From: an uncultured Campylobacterota bacterium
GTDB lineage: Bacteria; Campylobacterota; Campylobacteria; Campylobacterales; Sulfurovaceae
NCBI GenBank assembly: GCA_937141405.1
Contig: CAKZQQ010000005.1
Span: 558,001 to 622,000, forward strand
Length of the DNA stretch: 64,000 bases
Reading direction: 5' to 3'
Part shown: positions 46,801 to 54,662 of the stretch, piece after piece
How the letters are laid out: the number at the start of each line of letters is the position of its first letter
Position numbering within the stretch: position 1 is the first letter of the stretch
Position numbers and translations under genes: made by a program
The notes under the pieces: generated by a model
The model's database searches: none
What the model saw: the letters and a program-made list of their open reading frames with translations, nothing else
What the model was told of the DNA's origin: nothing

Positions 46801-46954
46801 ATTTATGATACCAATGGCGATATCACTAGGGTTCGGGATACTTTTTGCGACCTTAATAACACTAATATTTATCCCATCGCTCTATATGATACTCGAAGAC
46901 CTCTCTGATTACATTCGTAATCAATTCAACAACTTGAATCTCTCTCCCAAATAG
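43847..46954 (+). CDS. RND-family efflux pump, inner-membrane permease
   Basis: 1035 residues, full AcrB-like length. Twelve helices in two halves, each with a large periplasmic porter domain. Landmarks: YPGTTPSEIEQSVVLAVEQAI near 58, the helix 4 GIVVDDAIIVGENI near 397-410 with the proton-relay Asp pair, and GIVALAGVVINDTLVLLDY near 925. It exports hydrophobic or toxic compounds driven by protons; the substrate cannot be inferred. It overlaps the adaptor gene by 14 bases. The three genes form one efflux operon with the -10 at 41297. Confidence 0.95.
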   Translation: METNNRGSISWMARHKVAANLLMMVFLIGGLFFSYSIKKEVFPDFEVDTITIRVAYPGTTPSEIEQSVVLAVEQAIDGIDGIEEVISASREGSGVVSVELINGADKQQVYQDIQQAVDAITTFPSEAERPIVSMATNTRNVITAILYGDEDEWTLKQKAYELKNRLTAQKNITQAMVEGDRNYEVKIEVKREILEKYGITLKDISDKIASESVELSSGIIRSDSGDILVRLNERRLYANQFADIPIITTTSGNVIKLSEIATITDGFSDDKILTTYNDKLAISFNIFRSGNQTPSEVSEAAKATLAAFNKENGPKLQAVITRDMTDVYQQRLELLLKNGFMGLILVIIMLGLFLDFKLAMWVAMGIPISFLGAFIFLPMFDVSVNMISMFAFIISLGIVVDDAIIVGENIHEYRLRGMDTLEASIEGVKDMVMPLTFAILTNIVAFSPLFFIPGGLGSLFSVIPAVVTSVFIISWIEAVYILPRHLATTSKKDSIPFIKKMHDKQKRFAKSFDTFVETRYKPFLEYTIKHRYITIAVGFITLLIVLSYAESGRLGFSMMPRVESNRAVAMATLPVGAPMNKAIEIRDKLISAGKKINENIDDRLLIGYLAMINENSVRVDYFFDDTLGLDFSVQDFNNRWRSKLGTLLGVDSILFKSDIGGPGGGATSLGLELSHSDNDILESASTKLANTLKDTEFVTDVQEGYKEGKEEFTITLLPYAETLGISAVSIATQLRSSYFGSEAIRQQRGEHEVKVRVMLPKDQRDNLKDLYKLKITAPNGSQIPLSLLTKFKSGTSYSVINRRDGARAFGVNANVVPEKNLPQVISKLNSEIFPELKKEFPGLKVSFQGRQADTQESMASLTQGFILMLIIVYVMLALPFGSYFQPIIVMIAIPFGVVGAFIGHLLMGYSLSVISVMGIVALAGVVINDTLVLLDYSNKLRAQNNDAHKSIVLAGVRRFRPIMLTTITTFGGLAPMIFEQSIQAKFMIPMAISLGFGILFATLITLIFIPSLYMILEDLSDYIRNQFNNLNLSPK

Positions 46955-46979
46955 AGTAAAATAGAGATACATTTTACTC
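46954..46979 (+). repeat. Inverted repeat between the RND pump and sodB
   Basis: Perfect 9-bp arms (GAGTAAAAT and ATTTTACTC, 8-base spacer) start at the last base of the pump stop codon and end just before the AAAGGAGG ribosome site of sodB. It could be a leader hairpin, an attenuator or an operator. There is no T run for a terminator. Confidence 0.6.
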
Positions 46980-46993
46980 AAAAGGAGGAAAAG

Positions 46994-47566
46994 ATGGCCA
47001 TTACATTAGATGCACTACCCTATGCGTATGATGCGCTTGAGCCTCATATATCCAAAGAGACTTTAGAGTTTCATCATGACAAACACCATGCTGGGTATGT
47101 CAACAATACAAACAATCTTAGCAAAGACACAGAATTTGAAGGCAAAGAATTGGAATACATTATCCTCAACGCAAAAGGTGGACTCTTCAATAACTCCGCC
47201 CAGACCTTTAATCACTCATTTTATTGGCGCTGTATGTCTCCGAAGAAAACTGCACCGAGTGCAAAACTCCAAACGATGATAGAGCATTCATTCGGCTCCA
47301 TGGAGCAATTTAAAGAGGCATTTATAACATCTGCTACGACACTCTTTGGATCGGGTTGGACTTGGCTTATACAAGATGGGAATGAGCTTGCTATCATCAA
47401 TGGTTCAAATGCTTATACACCAATCATTGATCATAAAAAACCACTTCTTGTTTGTGATGTATGGGAACATGCCTATTATATTGATCATAGAAATGCCAGA
47501 GCTCAATATCTAGAAGGGTTTTGGTCACTGATTAATTGGGATTTTGTAGCATCAAATCTTAGCTAA
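46994..47566 (+). CDS. sodB: Superoxide dismutase (Fe type)
   Basis: 190 residues. Dismutates superoxide in the cytoplasm. Metal ligands are visible in EFHHDKHHAGYVNN near 26, NHSFYWRCM near 75, and DVWEHAYYIDHRNAR near 156. QTFNHSFYW and the GGLFNNSAQ segment point to the iron rather than the manganese form. A strong AAAGGAGG site precedes the ATG. Only 39 bases separate it from the RND pump, so it may be partly read from that operon. Confidence 0.97.
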   Translation: MAITLDALPYAYDALEPHISKETLEFHHDKHHAGYVNNTNNLSKDTEFEGKELEYIILNAKGGLFNNSAQTFNHSFYWRCMSPKKTAPSAKLQTMIEHSFGSMEQFKEAFITSATTLFGSGWTWLIQDGNELAIINGSNAYTPIIDHKKPLLVCDVWEHAYYIDHRNARAQYLEGFWSLINWDFVASNLS

Positions 47567-47591
47567 TCTAGACGCTAAAAAGCGTCTAGAT
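47566..47591 (+). terminator. Terminator of sodB
   Basis: Perfect 11-bp stem (ATCTAGACGCT and AGCGTCTAGAT, loop AAAA) starting at the sodB stop, followed by a T-rich stretch on the plus strand. It ends just before the stop of the convergent DUF2231 gene and may partly serve that too. Confidence 0.8.
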
Positions 47592-47594
47592 ATC

Positions 47595-48419
47595 TTATTT
47601 TTTAGTGCTCTCTTCGACACTCTCTTTGACTTTTTCTATCTTTGCATCAACTTTATTTTTAATTTCAACAACTTCTTTTTTTATTTTTTCTATAGTGTCA
47701 GGCTTTTGAGTGGCATTTGATTCACTCTCTTTCTTGGGAGTGTCCTCTGTCGCACTTGCATTGGCATCACTCTTTTTTTGCTCTACATCCAAAGAGGCAT
47801 TTACATCTTCGCCCTTCTCTTCTTTGGGAGCAGCTGTCGGCTCTTGCGGTGCCGCTCCTGAGGTTTGCACATTTGATTTTTCATCATTGCTTTTAAGCTC
47901 GTCAAGTTGCATCTCAAGATCAAACAGCTTATCATCAAGCGCTTTTACCTGCGAAACATTAGCTCCATGCTCATATACGAGTTCACCGCCATCTTTACCC
48001 TGCTTCAATGTTGCACCCACAAAAAGAGCAAGCACCAAGATATAAACAGTGCGAACCAAAGGATGCGAAGAGAGAACTGTTATAAATTTGAAAATCAACA
48101 CAACAAAAGCACCGATAACAATCAAAGAGCCAAGTGCCTTGTGCGCTTTAAGCTCTTCTTGTCCGGCAGCCGAGAGTGCATCAAATGCCGCCTTACCGTC
48201 AACAGAACCGGCTGCATAGGCCGCAAGAACGATAAAACACAAGATAAATAAAAATGTAAATGCAAATCCGCTCAGTGCTCTTCTATTGAAGATGATATTG
48301 ATGATCTCTATAAGCAGTACGATTACCGGTATTGCTACAACAAAATGAACAATCGGCGGATGAAGCAGATGGGGTATCGCTTCAATATTTTCCAAAAAAC
48401 CTAAGCTGATTCCGGACAT
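47595..48419 (-). CDS. DUF2231-like membrane protein with a long charged tail
   Basis: 274 residues: four membrane helices (about 20-42, 50-72, 92-116, 120-137) resembling the DUF2231 family, with HPPIVHFVVAIP near the N-terminus (conserved His residues that could ligate heme or metal). A coiled-coil-like KALDDKLFDLEMQLDELK helix follows. The last 110 residues are low-complexity, rich in Lys, Glu, Ala and Ser, predicted disordered. Function unknown. The tail may be extracytoplasmic and act as a tether; this is inference. It converges on sodB. Confidence 0.8.
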   Translation of the reverse strand: MSGISLGFLENIEAIPHLLHPPIVHFVVAIPVIVLLIEIINIIFNRRALSGFAFTFLFILCFIVLAAYAAGSVDGKAAFDALSAAGQEELKAHKALGSLIVIGAFVVLIFKFITVLSSHPLVRTVYILVLALFVGATLKQGKDGGELVYEHGANVSQVKALDDKLFDLEMQLDELKSNDEKSNVQTSGAAPQEPTAAPKEEKGEDVNASLDVEQKKSDANASATEDTPKKESESNATQKPDTIEKIKKEVVEIKNKVDAKIEKVKESVEESTKK

Positions 48420-48466
48420 GATATCTCCTTTTGATTTTTAATCATTATAACATAAAAGTATCTATA

Positions 48467-48898
48467 CTAAAATGGCTTTATAACAACCATAATGACAATA
48501 CCTATTGCTAAAAGTGTCGGCATCTCATTGTAAAATCGAAAAAATTTCCCGCTCATTATATTTGGATTATCTGCGAGTGCTCTTCTATAATATTCAAGCG
48601 AATAGTGATATGCGATAAGCAAGGCCGCAAGAAATATCTTAAGATAGATCCAACCCATATTGAACCAATCCGGTCTGATAGCTAACATCGCTGCACCGCT
48701 TAGTATCGTTGCCCACATGGCAGGTGAACCTATATATTTATAGAGTTTATACTCTTGAATCTTCACGACACTTACAAACTCCTCTTTATCTGCATGTTCT
48801 CTGTGATAAACAAAAAGTCTAGGGAGATAAAAAAGCATCGCCATCCAACTTAAGAAACTCAAAACATGAAAGGTTAATATCCAATTATAATACGCCAT
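48467..48898 (-). CDS. hemJ: Protoporphyrinogen IX oxidase HemJ-like
   Basis: 143 residues, four membrane helices, UPF0093 family. FHVLSFLSWMAMLFYLPRLFVYHREH at the N-terminus (in part) holds the conserved His and the Leu-Pro-Arg; a KLYKYIGSPAMWATILSG segment and HYSLEYYRR follow. HemJ oxidises protoporphyrinogen IX in heme synthesis in bacteria lacking HemG and HemY, and binds heme through a conserved His. The ATG at 48898 (overlapping the upstream stop as TGATG, GGAG 5 bases before) is better than the GTG one codon earlier. Tightly coupled to the preceding nuclease gene. Confidence 0.88.
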   Translation of the reverse strand: MAYYNWILTFHVLSFLSWMAMLFYLPRLFVYHREHADKEEFVSVVKIQEYKLYKYIGSPAMWATILSGAAMLAIRPDWFNMGWIYLKIFLAALLIAYHYSLEYYRRALADNPNIMSGKFFRFYNEMPTLLAIGIVIMVVIKPF

Positions 48899-50454
48899 CA
48901 CTTCTCCAAATAGATAAAATCACTTCGATCATAAACGACCAACTCTAGTTTTTTATGATACCCCAAATGCGCGTAAAATAGCTTTATTTTATCTCCATTT
49001 TCCGGTGGTATGATCTTATTTTTAAAAAATATTGGAAATGTCCCGCATTTTGTAACCAATTTACCACTCCTATAAATGCCATTTATATCTTTAAATATCT
49101 CATTTTGTCTCTTGTAAAATTGGCACGAATCAAGCCTTTGGTAATATCTCTCTAGCCCCTGCACGTCTCCTTTGAGCACGGCAGCGACATGGGTTGCCTC
49201 TTTGAGTCCCTTATAGCTCTTTATATCATGAACGGTAATATCATAACGCTTCCCCTCTTTGAGATTGCCCGCACAATTAAAAAGAAATATTCCTCTTGAA
49301 TCGGGAGTCTCTTTGATAAGCGCATGGAAGCCTCTTTTGTAGATGACACTTACATTTTTAAGCTTAACACTCCTCTCTAACTTGTCAATATCATAGAGGG
49401 ACTCTATAGAGCTCTTTTTTGGTATCTCTTGTGCCTGCTGTTTATAAACATAGGGGTGCGTCGAGAATTTAGCAACAATAGGAAGGTGATCAGAATAACC
49501 ATAGGGGTAATGTTTACCGCCTTGATAACTTGACCTGTAGATAGTGCCGTATTTATCAAAAAGATAATTGGGTTTAAATACAAAGAATGAGTCGTTGATA
49601 TAATCAATATTACTCCCATCAATCATACTCTTTGGTATCAAGATATGATCGATCGTAGATCTTTCTCTTTGAAATTGATGATTCCATCGCTCTTTGAGTT
49701 GCAACTCACTCCAAAGGTTATAGTGTAAAAAATCATTACTCTTGCGAAGCATCTCTTCGTTGATGAGCAGATCATCTTTTATCGTTGCCATAACATCACC
49801 AAGTGCTGTTTTCCCTCCTGTGTCATTGAATCTTTTTTCAAGTGTTCTGTGCACATCATAATCACTATTAAGATCACCGATGATGATATACTCATCGCCT
49901 TTTTTTAAATGCTTGATGCGATCTTTGAGTGCGTACGCATACGAAAGCCTTTTACTCTCTTGTCCATTATTTGCTCGAGACTTCCAGTGATTAGCAAATA
50001 TCCTCAAAGGGAACCCATCAATAGATATGACAACCTCCAGGATATTTCTTACGCGTGGACTTCGATTTACAATGATCTCATTTTTGCTTTTGATTTGAAA
50101 TTTAGAGAGCAATGCTACTTGTATGGGTGCGCTTTTTTTTGAGGTAATCGCGCTAAATGGGTAGGCACAACCGACTTTTGTAAGACGCTCTTTGAGCCGA
50201 TTAAGTACATAGCTGTTTTCTATCTCCTCAAGCGCTATAATGTCAGCATCAAGATCACAGATGACCTCTGCTGTATGATTGAGCTTTGCCTCAAACATCT
50301 CATGATTCCAGCCGTGTTGGTTATTGGGGATATAGTCATCATATTCGCTCCCCTGCTTGATATTATCAAAGAGATTTTCTACATTGTAATTTGCGATGCT
50401 AAAATCTTTGGGATAAAGCAGTGTAGTAAAAAGTAGAAAAAGCAAAAAACGCAT
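48898..50454 (-). CDS. Secreted endonuclease/exonuclease/phosphatase-family protein
   Basis: 518 residues with a short signal peptide (about 1-15). The EEP domain (about 20-330) has NYNVENLF near 22, IALEEIEN with the metal Glu, FANHWKSR near 155, IIGDLNSDYD near 193 and GYSDHLPIVA near 326. These are the residues for Mg-dependent phosphodiester cleavage. The last 180 residues form a separate beta-rich domain (HDIKSYKGLKEATHVAAV) resembling OB-fold DNA-binding modules, not certain. Probable extracellular or periplasmic nuclease. I use the ATG at 50454 preceded by GAGG; the GTG at 50466 would put a few more residues before the signal. A long hairpin precedes it. Confidence 0.85.
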   Translation of the reverse strand: MRFLLFLLFTTLLYPKDFSIANYNVENLFDNIKQGSEYDDYIPNNQHGWNHEMFEAKLNHTAEVICDLDADIIALEEIENSYVLNRLKERLTKVGCAYPFSAITSKKSAPIQVALLSKFQIKSKNEIIVNRSPRVRNILEVVISIDGFPLRIFANHWKSRANNGQESKRLSYAYALKDRIKHLKKGDEYIIIGDLNSDYDVHRTLEKRFNDTGGKTALGDVMATIKDDLLINEEMLRKSNDFLHYNLWSELQLKERWNHQFQRERSTIDHILIPKSMIDGSNIDYINDSFFVFKPNYLFDKYGTIYRSSYQGGKHYPYGYSDHLPIVAKFSTHPYVYKQQAQEIPKKSSIESLYDIDKLERSVKLKNVSVIYKRGFHALIKETPDSRGIFLFNCAGNLKEGKRYDITVHDIKSYKGLKEATHVAAVLKGDVQGLERYYQRLDSCQFYKRQNEIFKDINGIYRSGKLVTKCGTFPIFFKNKIIPPENGDKIKLFYAHLGYHKKLELVVYDRSDFIYLEK

Positions 50455-50463
50455 ATAAATCCT

Positions 50464-50574
50464 CACAATAGATGTGTAAGATTTTAGCGTTTTTTATTGA
50501 AAGAAGCGAGAAGATTACTTAAGCATTTTTCCTAAAATATCCACCATACCCTCTGCGCTAAAGCATCTATTGTG
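50464..50574 (-). other. Long-range leader hairpin before the secreted nuclease gene
   Basis: In the 240-base gap upstream, CACAATAGATG and TTTAGCG (50574-50556, minus strand) pair with CGCTAAA and CATCTATTGTG (50489-50464), separated by about 66 bases. The second arm ends right at the GAGG ribosome site. Between the arms a 10-codon frame (ATG GTG GAT ... AAG TAA) can be read, too short to rely on. Remaining bases 50575-50706 are AT-rich and contain the desulforubrerythrin promoter on the plus strand. Confidence 0.45.
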
Positions 50575-50658
50575 TTTATTGCTTCTCTCCGGTTTTAAAA
50601 TTTTATCATATCAAAAATATAGTGGCAAAAAATAAATATTCTAATGGAAAAAAATTAT

Positions 50659-50673
50659 TATTTAAGTTAAATA
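50659..50673 (+). promoter_or_regulatory. Palindrome in the desulforubrerythrin promoter
   Basis: Perfect TATTTAA-G-TTAAATA, with ragged extension on both sides, lies about 35-48 bases before the ATG and just ahead of a TATTATACAAT -10 region. Its AT-rich, Fur/PerR-like look suits a peroxide- or iron-responsive operator, but no assignment can be made. Confidence 0.4.
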
Positions 50674-50706
50674 TTATACAATTTATAAAAACCAAAAGGA
50701 GATACA

Positions 50707-51366
50707 ATGAGACAATATGAATCATACAAGTGTAGTATTTGCGGCAACGAAGTTGAAGTAAGCCATGTGGGCGGAGGGAAGCTCGTCTGCTGTGGAAAAG
50801 AGATGGAGTGCACCACTGAAAATCTCACAGCCGTCAATCTTATGAAAGCATTTGCGGGTGAGTCTATGGCGAGAAACAAATATGAGTTTTTCTCCTATAT
50901 TGCCAAAGAAGAAGGATATCATAGAATCGCTAGATTTTTTCAAGAGGCTGCCGACAATGAGAAGTATCATGCACATGCTGAGTTTAAAGCCTACAATAAA
51001 TTGCTTAACGATGTAGAGCTTGATACCACACAGAAAAATCTTCAATATGCAGCTGATGGCGAGCATTATGAGCATGAGAGTATGTACCCGAACTTTGCTG
51101 CTATTGCTAAAGAGGAGGGACTTAAAGAAATCGCTAGAATGTTTAATGCCATTGCCAAAGTAGAAGTCGAGCATGAAGCAGAATACCTAGCACTAAAAAA
51201 AGCACTCGAAGAGGATGGGTTTTTTAATTCCGACGAAGAAGAAGCGTATGTCTGTGAAGTCTGTGGACATGTCCATAAAGGGAAAAAACCACCGGCGCAA
51301 TGTCCATTATGTGGGGTAAGTAAAGAGTACTTTAAAAAACGAAGTAGCGACGCAACTATCGGTTAA
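50707..51366 (+). CDS. Desulforubrerythrin (desulforedoxin-rubrerythrin-rubredoxin fusion)
   Basis: 219 residues in three domains: an N-terminal desulforedoxin-like iron site with Cys9, Cys12, Cys28 and Cys29; a four-helix di-iron rubrerythrin domain (about 40-180) with GESMARNKYEFF, EAADNEKYHAHAEF and AKVEVEHEAEY; and a C-terminal rubredoxin site (CEVCGH...CPLCG, about 186-207). Campylobacter jejuni has the same fusion, called desulforubrerythrin, a peroxide reductase. It reduces hydrogen peroxide with electrons passed through the rubredoxin-type centres. It converges with znuB, overlapping by 11 bases. Confidence 0.94.
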   Translation: MRQYESYKCSICGNEVEVSHVGGGKLVCCGKEMECTTENLTAVNLMKAFAGESMARNKYEFFSYIAKEEGYHRIARFFQEAADNEKYHAHAEFKAYNKLLNDVELDTTQKNLQYAADGEHYEHESMYPNFAAIAKEEGLKEIARMFNAIAKVEVEHEAEYLALKKALEEDGFFNSDEEEAYVCEVCGHVHKGKKPPAQCPLCGVSKEYFKKRSSDATIG

Positions 51367-51376
51367 GATAGTGCGT
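51350..51376. terminator. Hairpin over the convergent desulforubrerythrin/znuB ends
   Basis: ACGC-A-ACTATC and GATAGT-GCGT (one bulged base, loop GGTTAA) form a stem that includes the stop codons of both convergent genes. A T-rich stretch follows on the plus strand (51377-51388). Confidence 0.5.
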
Positions 51377-52177
51377 ACTTATCTTTTCATATATTAAAAA
51401 CATTATAAGCACGCAAGCGCCTACCATGATGATGGTAGCGCCTGCAGTAAGATCGAACTTGTATGAAAAAAACAATCCGACAAAAGTAAATAGTATAGAA
51501 AAAAGCGATGATAAAAACATCATCATTGCAAGCGAACTTGAAAGCTTAATAGCAAGATATATCGGTATTGTAAGCAGTGCAATCACAAGTATGAGACCAA
51601 CAAGCTTGATCGCCATAACGATACTTAAAGCCGAGAGCATAAGTATAAAAGTATAAAAAAACTTAACATTCACCCCTCTTAAAGCAGCATACTCACTATC
51701 ATATGAAACCGCCAAGAGATCTTTATAGAAAAAGATCACGCAAAGAACTATAATCGCCAAAAGCGCACTCATATAATAGATATCTTCTTGACTTACTGCT
51801 AAGATAGAGCCAAAAAGATAGCTCATAAGATCCACATTATATCCGGGAGTCATATCGATAAAAAGGATACCTATCGCCATTCCAACCGACCAAACAAGCC
51901 CTATATAGATATCTAGCTTTTCACGGTTATTAATCGTGATATATGCCATAAGTATAGACGCAGCCAAACTAAAAAGTGTCGCTCCAAAAAATACGGGAAT
52001 ACCAAAATATATTGCAAGTCCTATACCACCATAAGATGTATGAGCAATGCCCCCTGCTAAAAAAACCATACGATTGACAACGATAAGTGATCCTATGATA
52101 CCGCTTGCGATACTGACTAGCATACCGGCAATCAATGCATTTTGAAAAAAACCATACCCCAAAGCTTCAACTATCAT
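51356..52177 (-). CDS. znuB: Zinc ABC transporter permease
   Basis: 273 residues with about eight membrane helices, ABC-3 family: GMLVSIASGIIGSLIVVNRMVFLAGGIAHTSYGGIGLAI (in part, about 17-55), DMTPGYNVDLMSYLFGSIL near 107 and AALRGVNVKFFY near 172. It moves zinc across the inner membrane. The ATG overlaps znuC by four bases (ATGA). Manganese or iron transporters use the same fold. The histidine-rich binding protein and Zur-like boxes favour zinc. Confidence 0.92.
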   Translation of the reverse strand: MIVEALGYGFFQNALIAGMLVSIASGIIGSLIVVNRMVFLAGGIAHTSYGGIGLAIYFGIPVFFGATLFSLAASILMAYITINNREKLDIYIGLVWSVGMAIGILFIDMTPGYNVDLMSYLFGSILAVSQEDIYYMSALLAIIVLCVIFFYKDLLAVSYDSEYAALRGVNVKFFYTFILMLSALSIVMAIKLVGLILVIALLTIPIYLAIKLSSSLAMMMFLSSLFSILFTFVGLFFSYKFDLTAGATIIMVGACVLIMFLIYEKISTHYLNR

Positions 52178-52938
52178 TTCTGACCCCCAAGCATCTGCAT
52201 CAACTCGACCTCACAAAAATGCCCCTCATGCTTTGTAACTTTATTGATATTTTTTTGCATATCATGAAAAACAAGTCTTTTATTGATATGCACAACCTTG
52301 TTTGCGTACTCCAAAATAACAGAGATGTCATGAGAGATAACCACAATGGTGATATGCTCATTCAATTTTTTTAAAAGTTCATAAATGCTTCTTTGACCTT
52401 CTGCATCTATATTGGAAGTTGGTTCATCAAGAAGGAGTATCTTTGGATTGGAACAGAGTGCTCTTGCTATCATTACCCTTTGTCGCTGCCCTCCTGAAAG
52501 TGTTGCTATCTTCTTATAGGCATACGCTTCCATTCCAACTTCTTTGAGTGAACCAAGTGCGCATTGTATCTCATGGGGTTTTGAAAAAATGTTAAAAAAC
52601 CTATTTTTTGATACCGCTCCTTCATGCGCACAGGTATCAACATGCCCCATCATCACGACATCAATCACACGGATTGGAAAATCGATGTTGATATTTGTAT
52701 TTTGCGGTACATATCCAATCATCTCGAGTGACTTGAGATTTTCCTTACCAAATATCTTAATGCTCCCTTTTTTTGGAGTGATGATGCCTAAAATACTCTT
52801 AAGTAGTGTCGATTTTCCTCCGCCGTTTGGTCCGATAATCGCTAAAAAATCTCGCTCTTTTACATCCAGATTGATATCTTCAAGCACTTTTTGTTCATCA
52901 TAAAAACAGGTAAGATTTTTTATATTAATAGCGTCCAC
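52174..52938 (-). CDS. znuC: Zinc ABC transporter ATP-binding protein
   Basis: 254 residues: Walker A GPNGGGKST near 35, Q-loop VPQNTNINIDFP, signature LSGGQRQRVM near 142, Walker B ILLLDEPTSNID near 161 and an H-loop in VVISHDIS. The C-terminus adds a short region with HINKRLVFHDM. It starts with GTG at 52938 overlapping the znuA stop by one base, with GGAG about 9 bases upstream. It powers ZnuB. Confidence 0.94.
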   Translation of the reverse strand: MDAINIKNLTCFYDEQKVLEDINLDVKERDFLAIIGPNGGGKSTLLKSILGIITPKKGSIKIFGKENLKSLEMIGYVPQNTNINIDFPIRVIDVVMMGHVDTCAHEGAVSKNRFFNIFSKPHEIQCALGSLKEVGMEAYAYKKIATLSGGQRQRVMIARALCSNPKILLLDEPTSNIDAEGQRSIYELLKKLNEHITIVVISHDISVILEYANKVVHINKRLVFHDMQKNINKVTKHEGHFCEVELMQMLGGQK

Positions 52939-53801
52939 TACTCGCTACTCCTTGCTATTGCTTGTGCTAATGTGATGAGATTCTCACTCCAATTAGAAGC
53001 AAGCGGACTGATCTTCAATACCGGAATACCAACCTCTTTTGCAATCTGCTTTGCGGCAATATCACTAAACTCCGGCGATGTAAAAACAGCGTGTACTTGC
53101 TCCTCTTTTGCCTCATCTATCAGATAAGCAATCTGTTGAGGTTTCGGATTTTTCCCTTCTGCCTCGATGGCTAATTGTTCAAGATTATAATCTCTTGCAA
53201 AATATCCCCACGAAGGATGAAAAACCATAAATTTAGCCCCTTTTGGAGTTTTTGCAAGTATCTCTCTTATCTCTTTATCCGTTGCATCGATACTTTGTAA
53301 AAAATGCTCATGTCTCTGCTTATAATAATCACCATTTTGTGCATCAAGAACGATAAGTGCCTCATAGATATTTTTTGCGATAATTCTCACATTGGCAGGA
53401 CTTACCCATATATGTGGATCAAGACTCTCTTCATCTTCATGATGATGCTCGCCTTCTCCCTCATGATGATGCTCTGCTATGGGTATCTTTATGATTCCAT
53501 TTGAGAGATCAAAGAGCTTCATAGAGCTATTTTGCGCTTTGATTCTCTCCATCCAACTCTTTTCAAACTCGACCCCGATAGTAAAATAGGCATCGGCCTC
53601 GGTAATTGCTACCATCTGTGAGGGCTTTGGCTCATAGGTATGGGGTGAATCACCGGGTTGTACCATTACTGAAACTTTGACTTTATCTCCGCCTATTGCC
53701 TCAACAAAACTCTTTTGCGGGATGATGCTCACAGCAACAGCAACATCGGCACTCACAAGCGAACAAACAAAAGAGAACAAAACTATAATTTTTTTCATCA
53801 C
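52938..53801 (-). CDS. znuA: Zinc-binding periplasmic protein
   Basis: 287 residues, cluster A-I binding protein: signal peptide (about 1-18), DSPHTYEPKPSQM near 52 with the first metal His, a His/Glu-rich loop (HHHEGEGEHHHEDEE, about 113-127), DPHIWVSPANV near 131, and VFHPSWGYFARDY near 198 for the third ligand. The acidic-histidine loop is typical of zinc rather than manganese binding proteins. First transport gene of the znuABC run; the OMP gene lies 7 bases upstream. Confidence 0.94.
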   Translation of the reverse strand: MMKKIIVLFSFVCSLVSADVAVAVSIIPQKSFVEAIGGDKVKVSVMVQPGDSPHTYEPKPSQMVAITEADAYFTIGVEFEKSWMERIKAQNSSMKLFDLSNGIIKIPIAEHHHEGEGEHHHEDEESLDPHIWVSPANVRIIAKNIYEALIVLDAQNGDYYKQRHEHFLQSIDATDKEIREILAKTPKGAKFMVFHPSWGYFARDYNLEQLAIEAEGKNPKPQQIAYLIDEAKEEQVHAVFTSPEFSDIAAKQIAKEVGIPVLKISPLASNWSENLITLAQAIARSSE

Positions 53802-53808
53802 AATACTC

Positions 53809-54651
53809 CTAATAATTATATTTTAAAGCAACGCTCCATGCGTTTGTCTTCACATTGTCTCTATTGCTTGGCAACTCTTTGGCATCTCTGTAGAGATATC
53901 CCAAGATTATATCAAATCTATCAATCTTTTTGCCAATATTGAGACTATAGGTATCTCGCATCATCATTGCGTGATGTTCAACACTCTTTCCATCATTCAA
54001 CACACCAAAAAGCCTTTTACCGTATGTTGCATGAAGCCCGAAGAAATAGTTTTCATATGCGCCTCCTACATGGAAACTCAAAGAGTTATAATGCTTCTGC
54101 TTAAGCGTATAGACACCATACAAGCCACTATCTACATCTATATATCTAGCGCGTATTCCCGTTTTGAGCTTAAGCCCGCCAAGAGGTAGCTTCTTTGTGA
54201 GTGCAACTTCATATTGATTACAATCGAAACCATCATAAAGTCCTCGATATATAGCACTATCTACGATGTATCCGTTCCCTACATTTCGCATAACCCCAAG
54301 GCCGTAAACCTCTCCCTCGTCGGTAGGTGCTACATTATCATCAATCCGAATATAGCGCGTCTTTACTACCCAATTGTTATCAACATCATAATCAACCCCA
54401 AAAGCATACTTTTGCACATCAAGCGTCTCGATGGGTGTTCGTAAAGCGGGATGCAATCTCTTAACCTTTTGATCCGAAATCGAACCAAAAAGCTTGAAGT
54501 CTCCAAGTTGATGCTCAAGCATATAGATATTTGCAAATCCGCTATCTTTTGTATATGCATTATCAAAATCAACAAAAAGTCTTTTATAGAGCATACTCCC
54601 TTCTGCTTGAATAAGGGTACTCAATATTACCATACCGATAAATGATCTCAT
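53809..54651 (-). CDS. Outer-membrane beta-barrel protein of the zinc operon
   Basis: 280 residues: signal peptide (about 1-17), then regular alternating amphipathic strands with many Tyr/Gly/Asn turns (YAFGVDYDVDNNWVVKTRYIRIDD, in part; GIRARYIDVDSGLYGVYTLK), ending in an aromatic C-terminus SVALKYNY as barrels do. I do not recognise the family; it is much too short for a TonB-dependent receptor, closer to a 14- to 16-strand porin. The ATG at 54651 has AAGGA 7 bases upstream. It lies first in the znu transcript, directly behind two Zur-like boxes. A zinc-regulated pore for the outer membrane is the natural inference. Confidence 0.75.
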   Translation of the reverse strand: MRSFIGMVILSTLIQAEGSMLYKRLFVDFDNAYTKDSGFANIYMLEHQLGDFKLFGSISDQKVKRLHPALRTPIETLDVQKYAFGVDYDVDNNWVVKTRYIRIDDNVAPTDEGEVYGLGVMRNVGNGYIVDSAIYRGLYDGFDCNQYEVALTKKLPLGGLKLKTGIRARYIDVDSGLYGVYTLKQKHYNSLSFHVGGAYENYFFGLHATYGKRLFGVLNDGKSVEHHAMMMRDTYSLNIGKKIDRFDIILGYLYRDAKELPSNRDNVKTNAWSVALKYNY

Positions 54652-54662
54652 ACGAATCCTTT

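Noticed and set aside
47710-48045. Serine-rich plus-strand frame opposite the DUF2231 gene
   Set aside because: It is the shadow of the Lys/Glu/Ala-rich tail coding sequence and has no start site.
50521-50610. Minus-strand peptide frame before the nuclease gene ending ...GMVDILGKMLK
   Set aside because: It reads like protein but has no start codon except an internal ATG leaving 10 codons. It is kept only as a remark in the leader hairpin entry.
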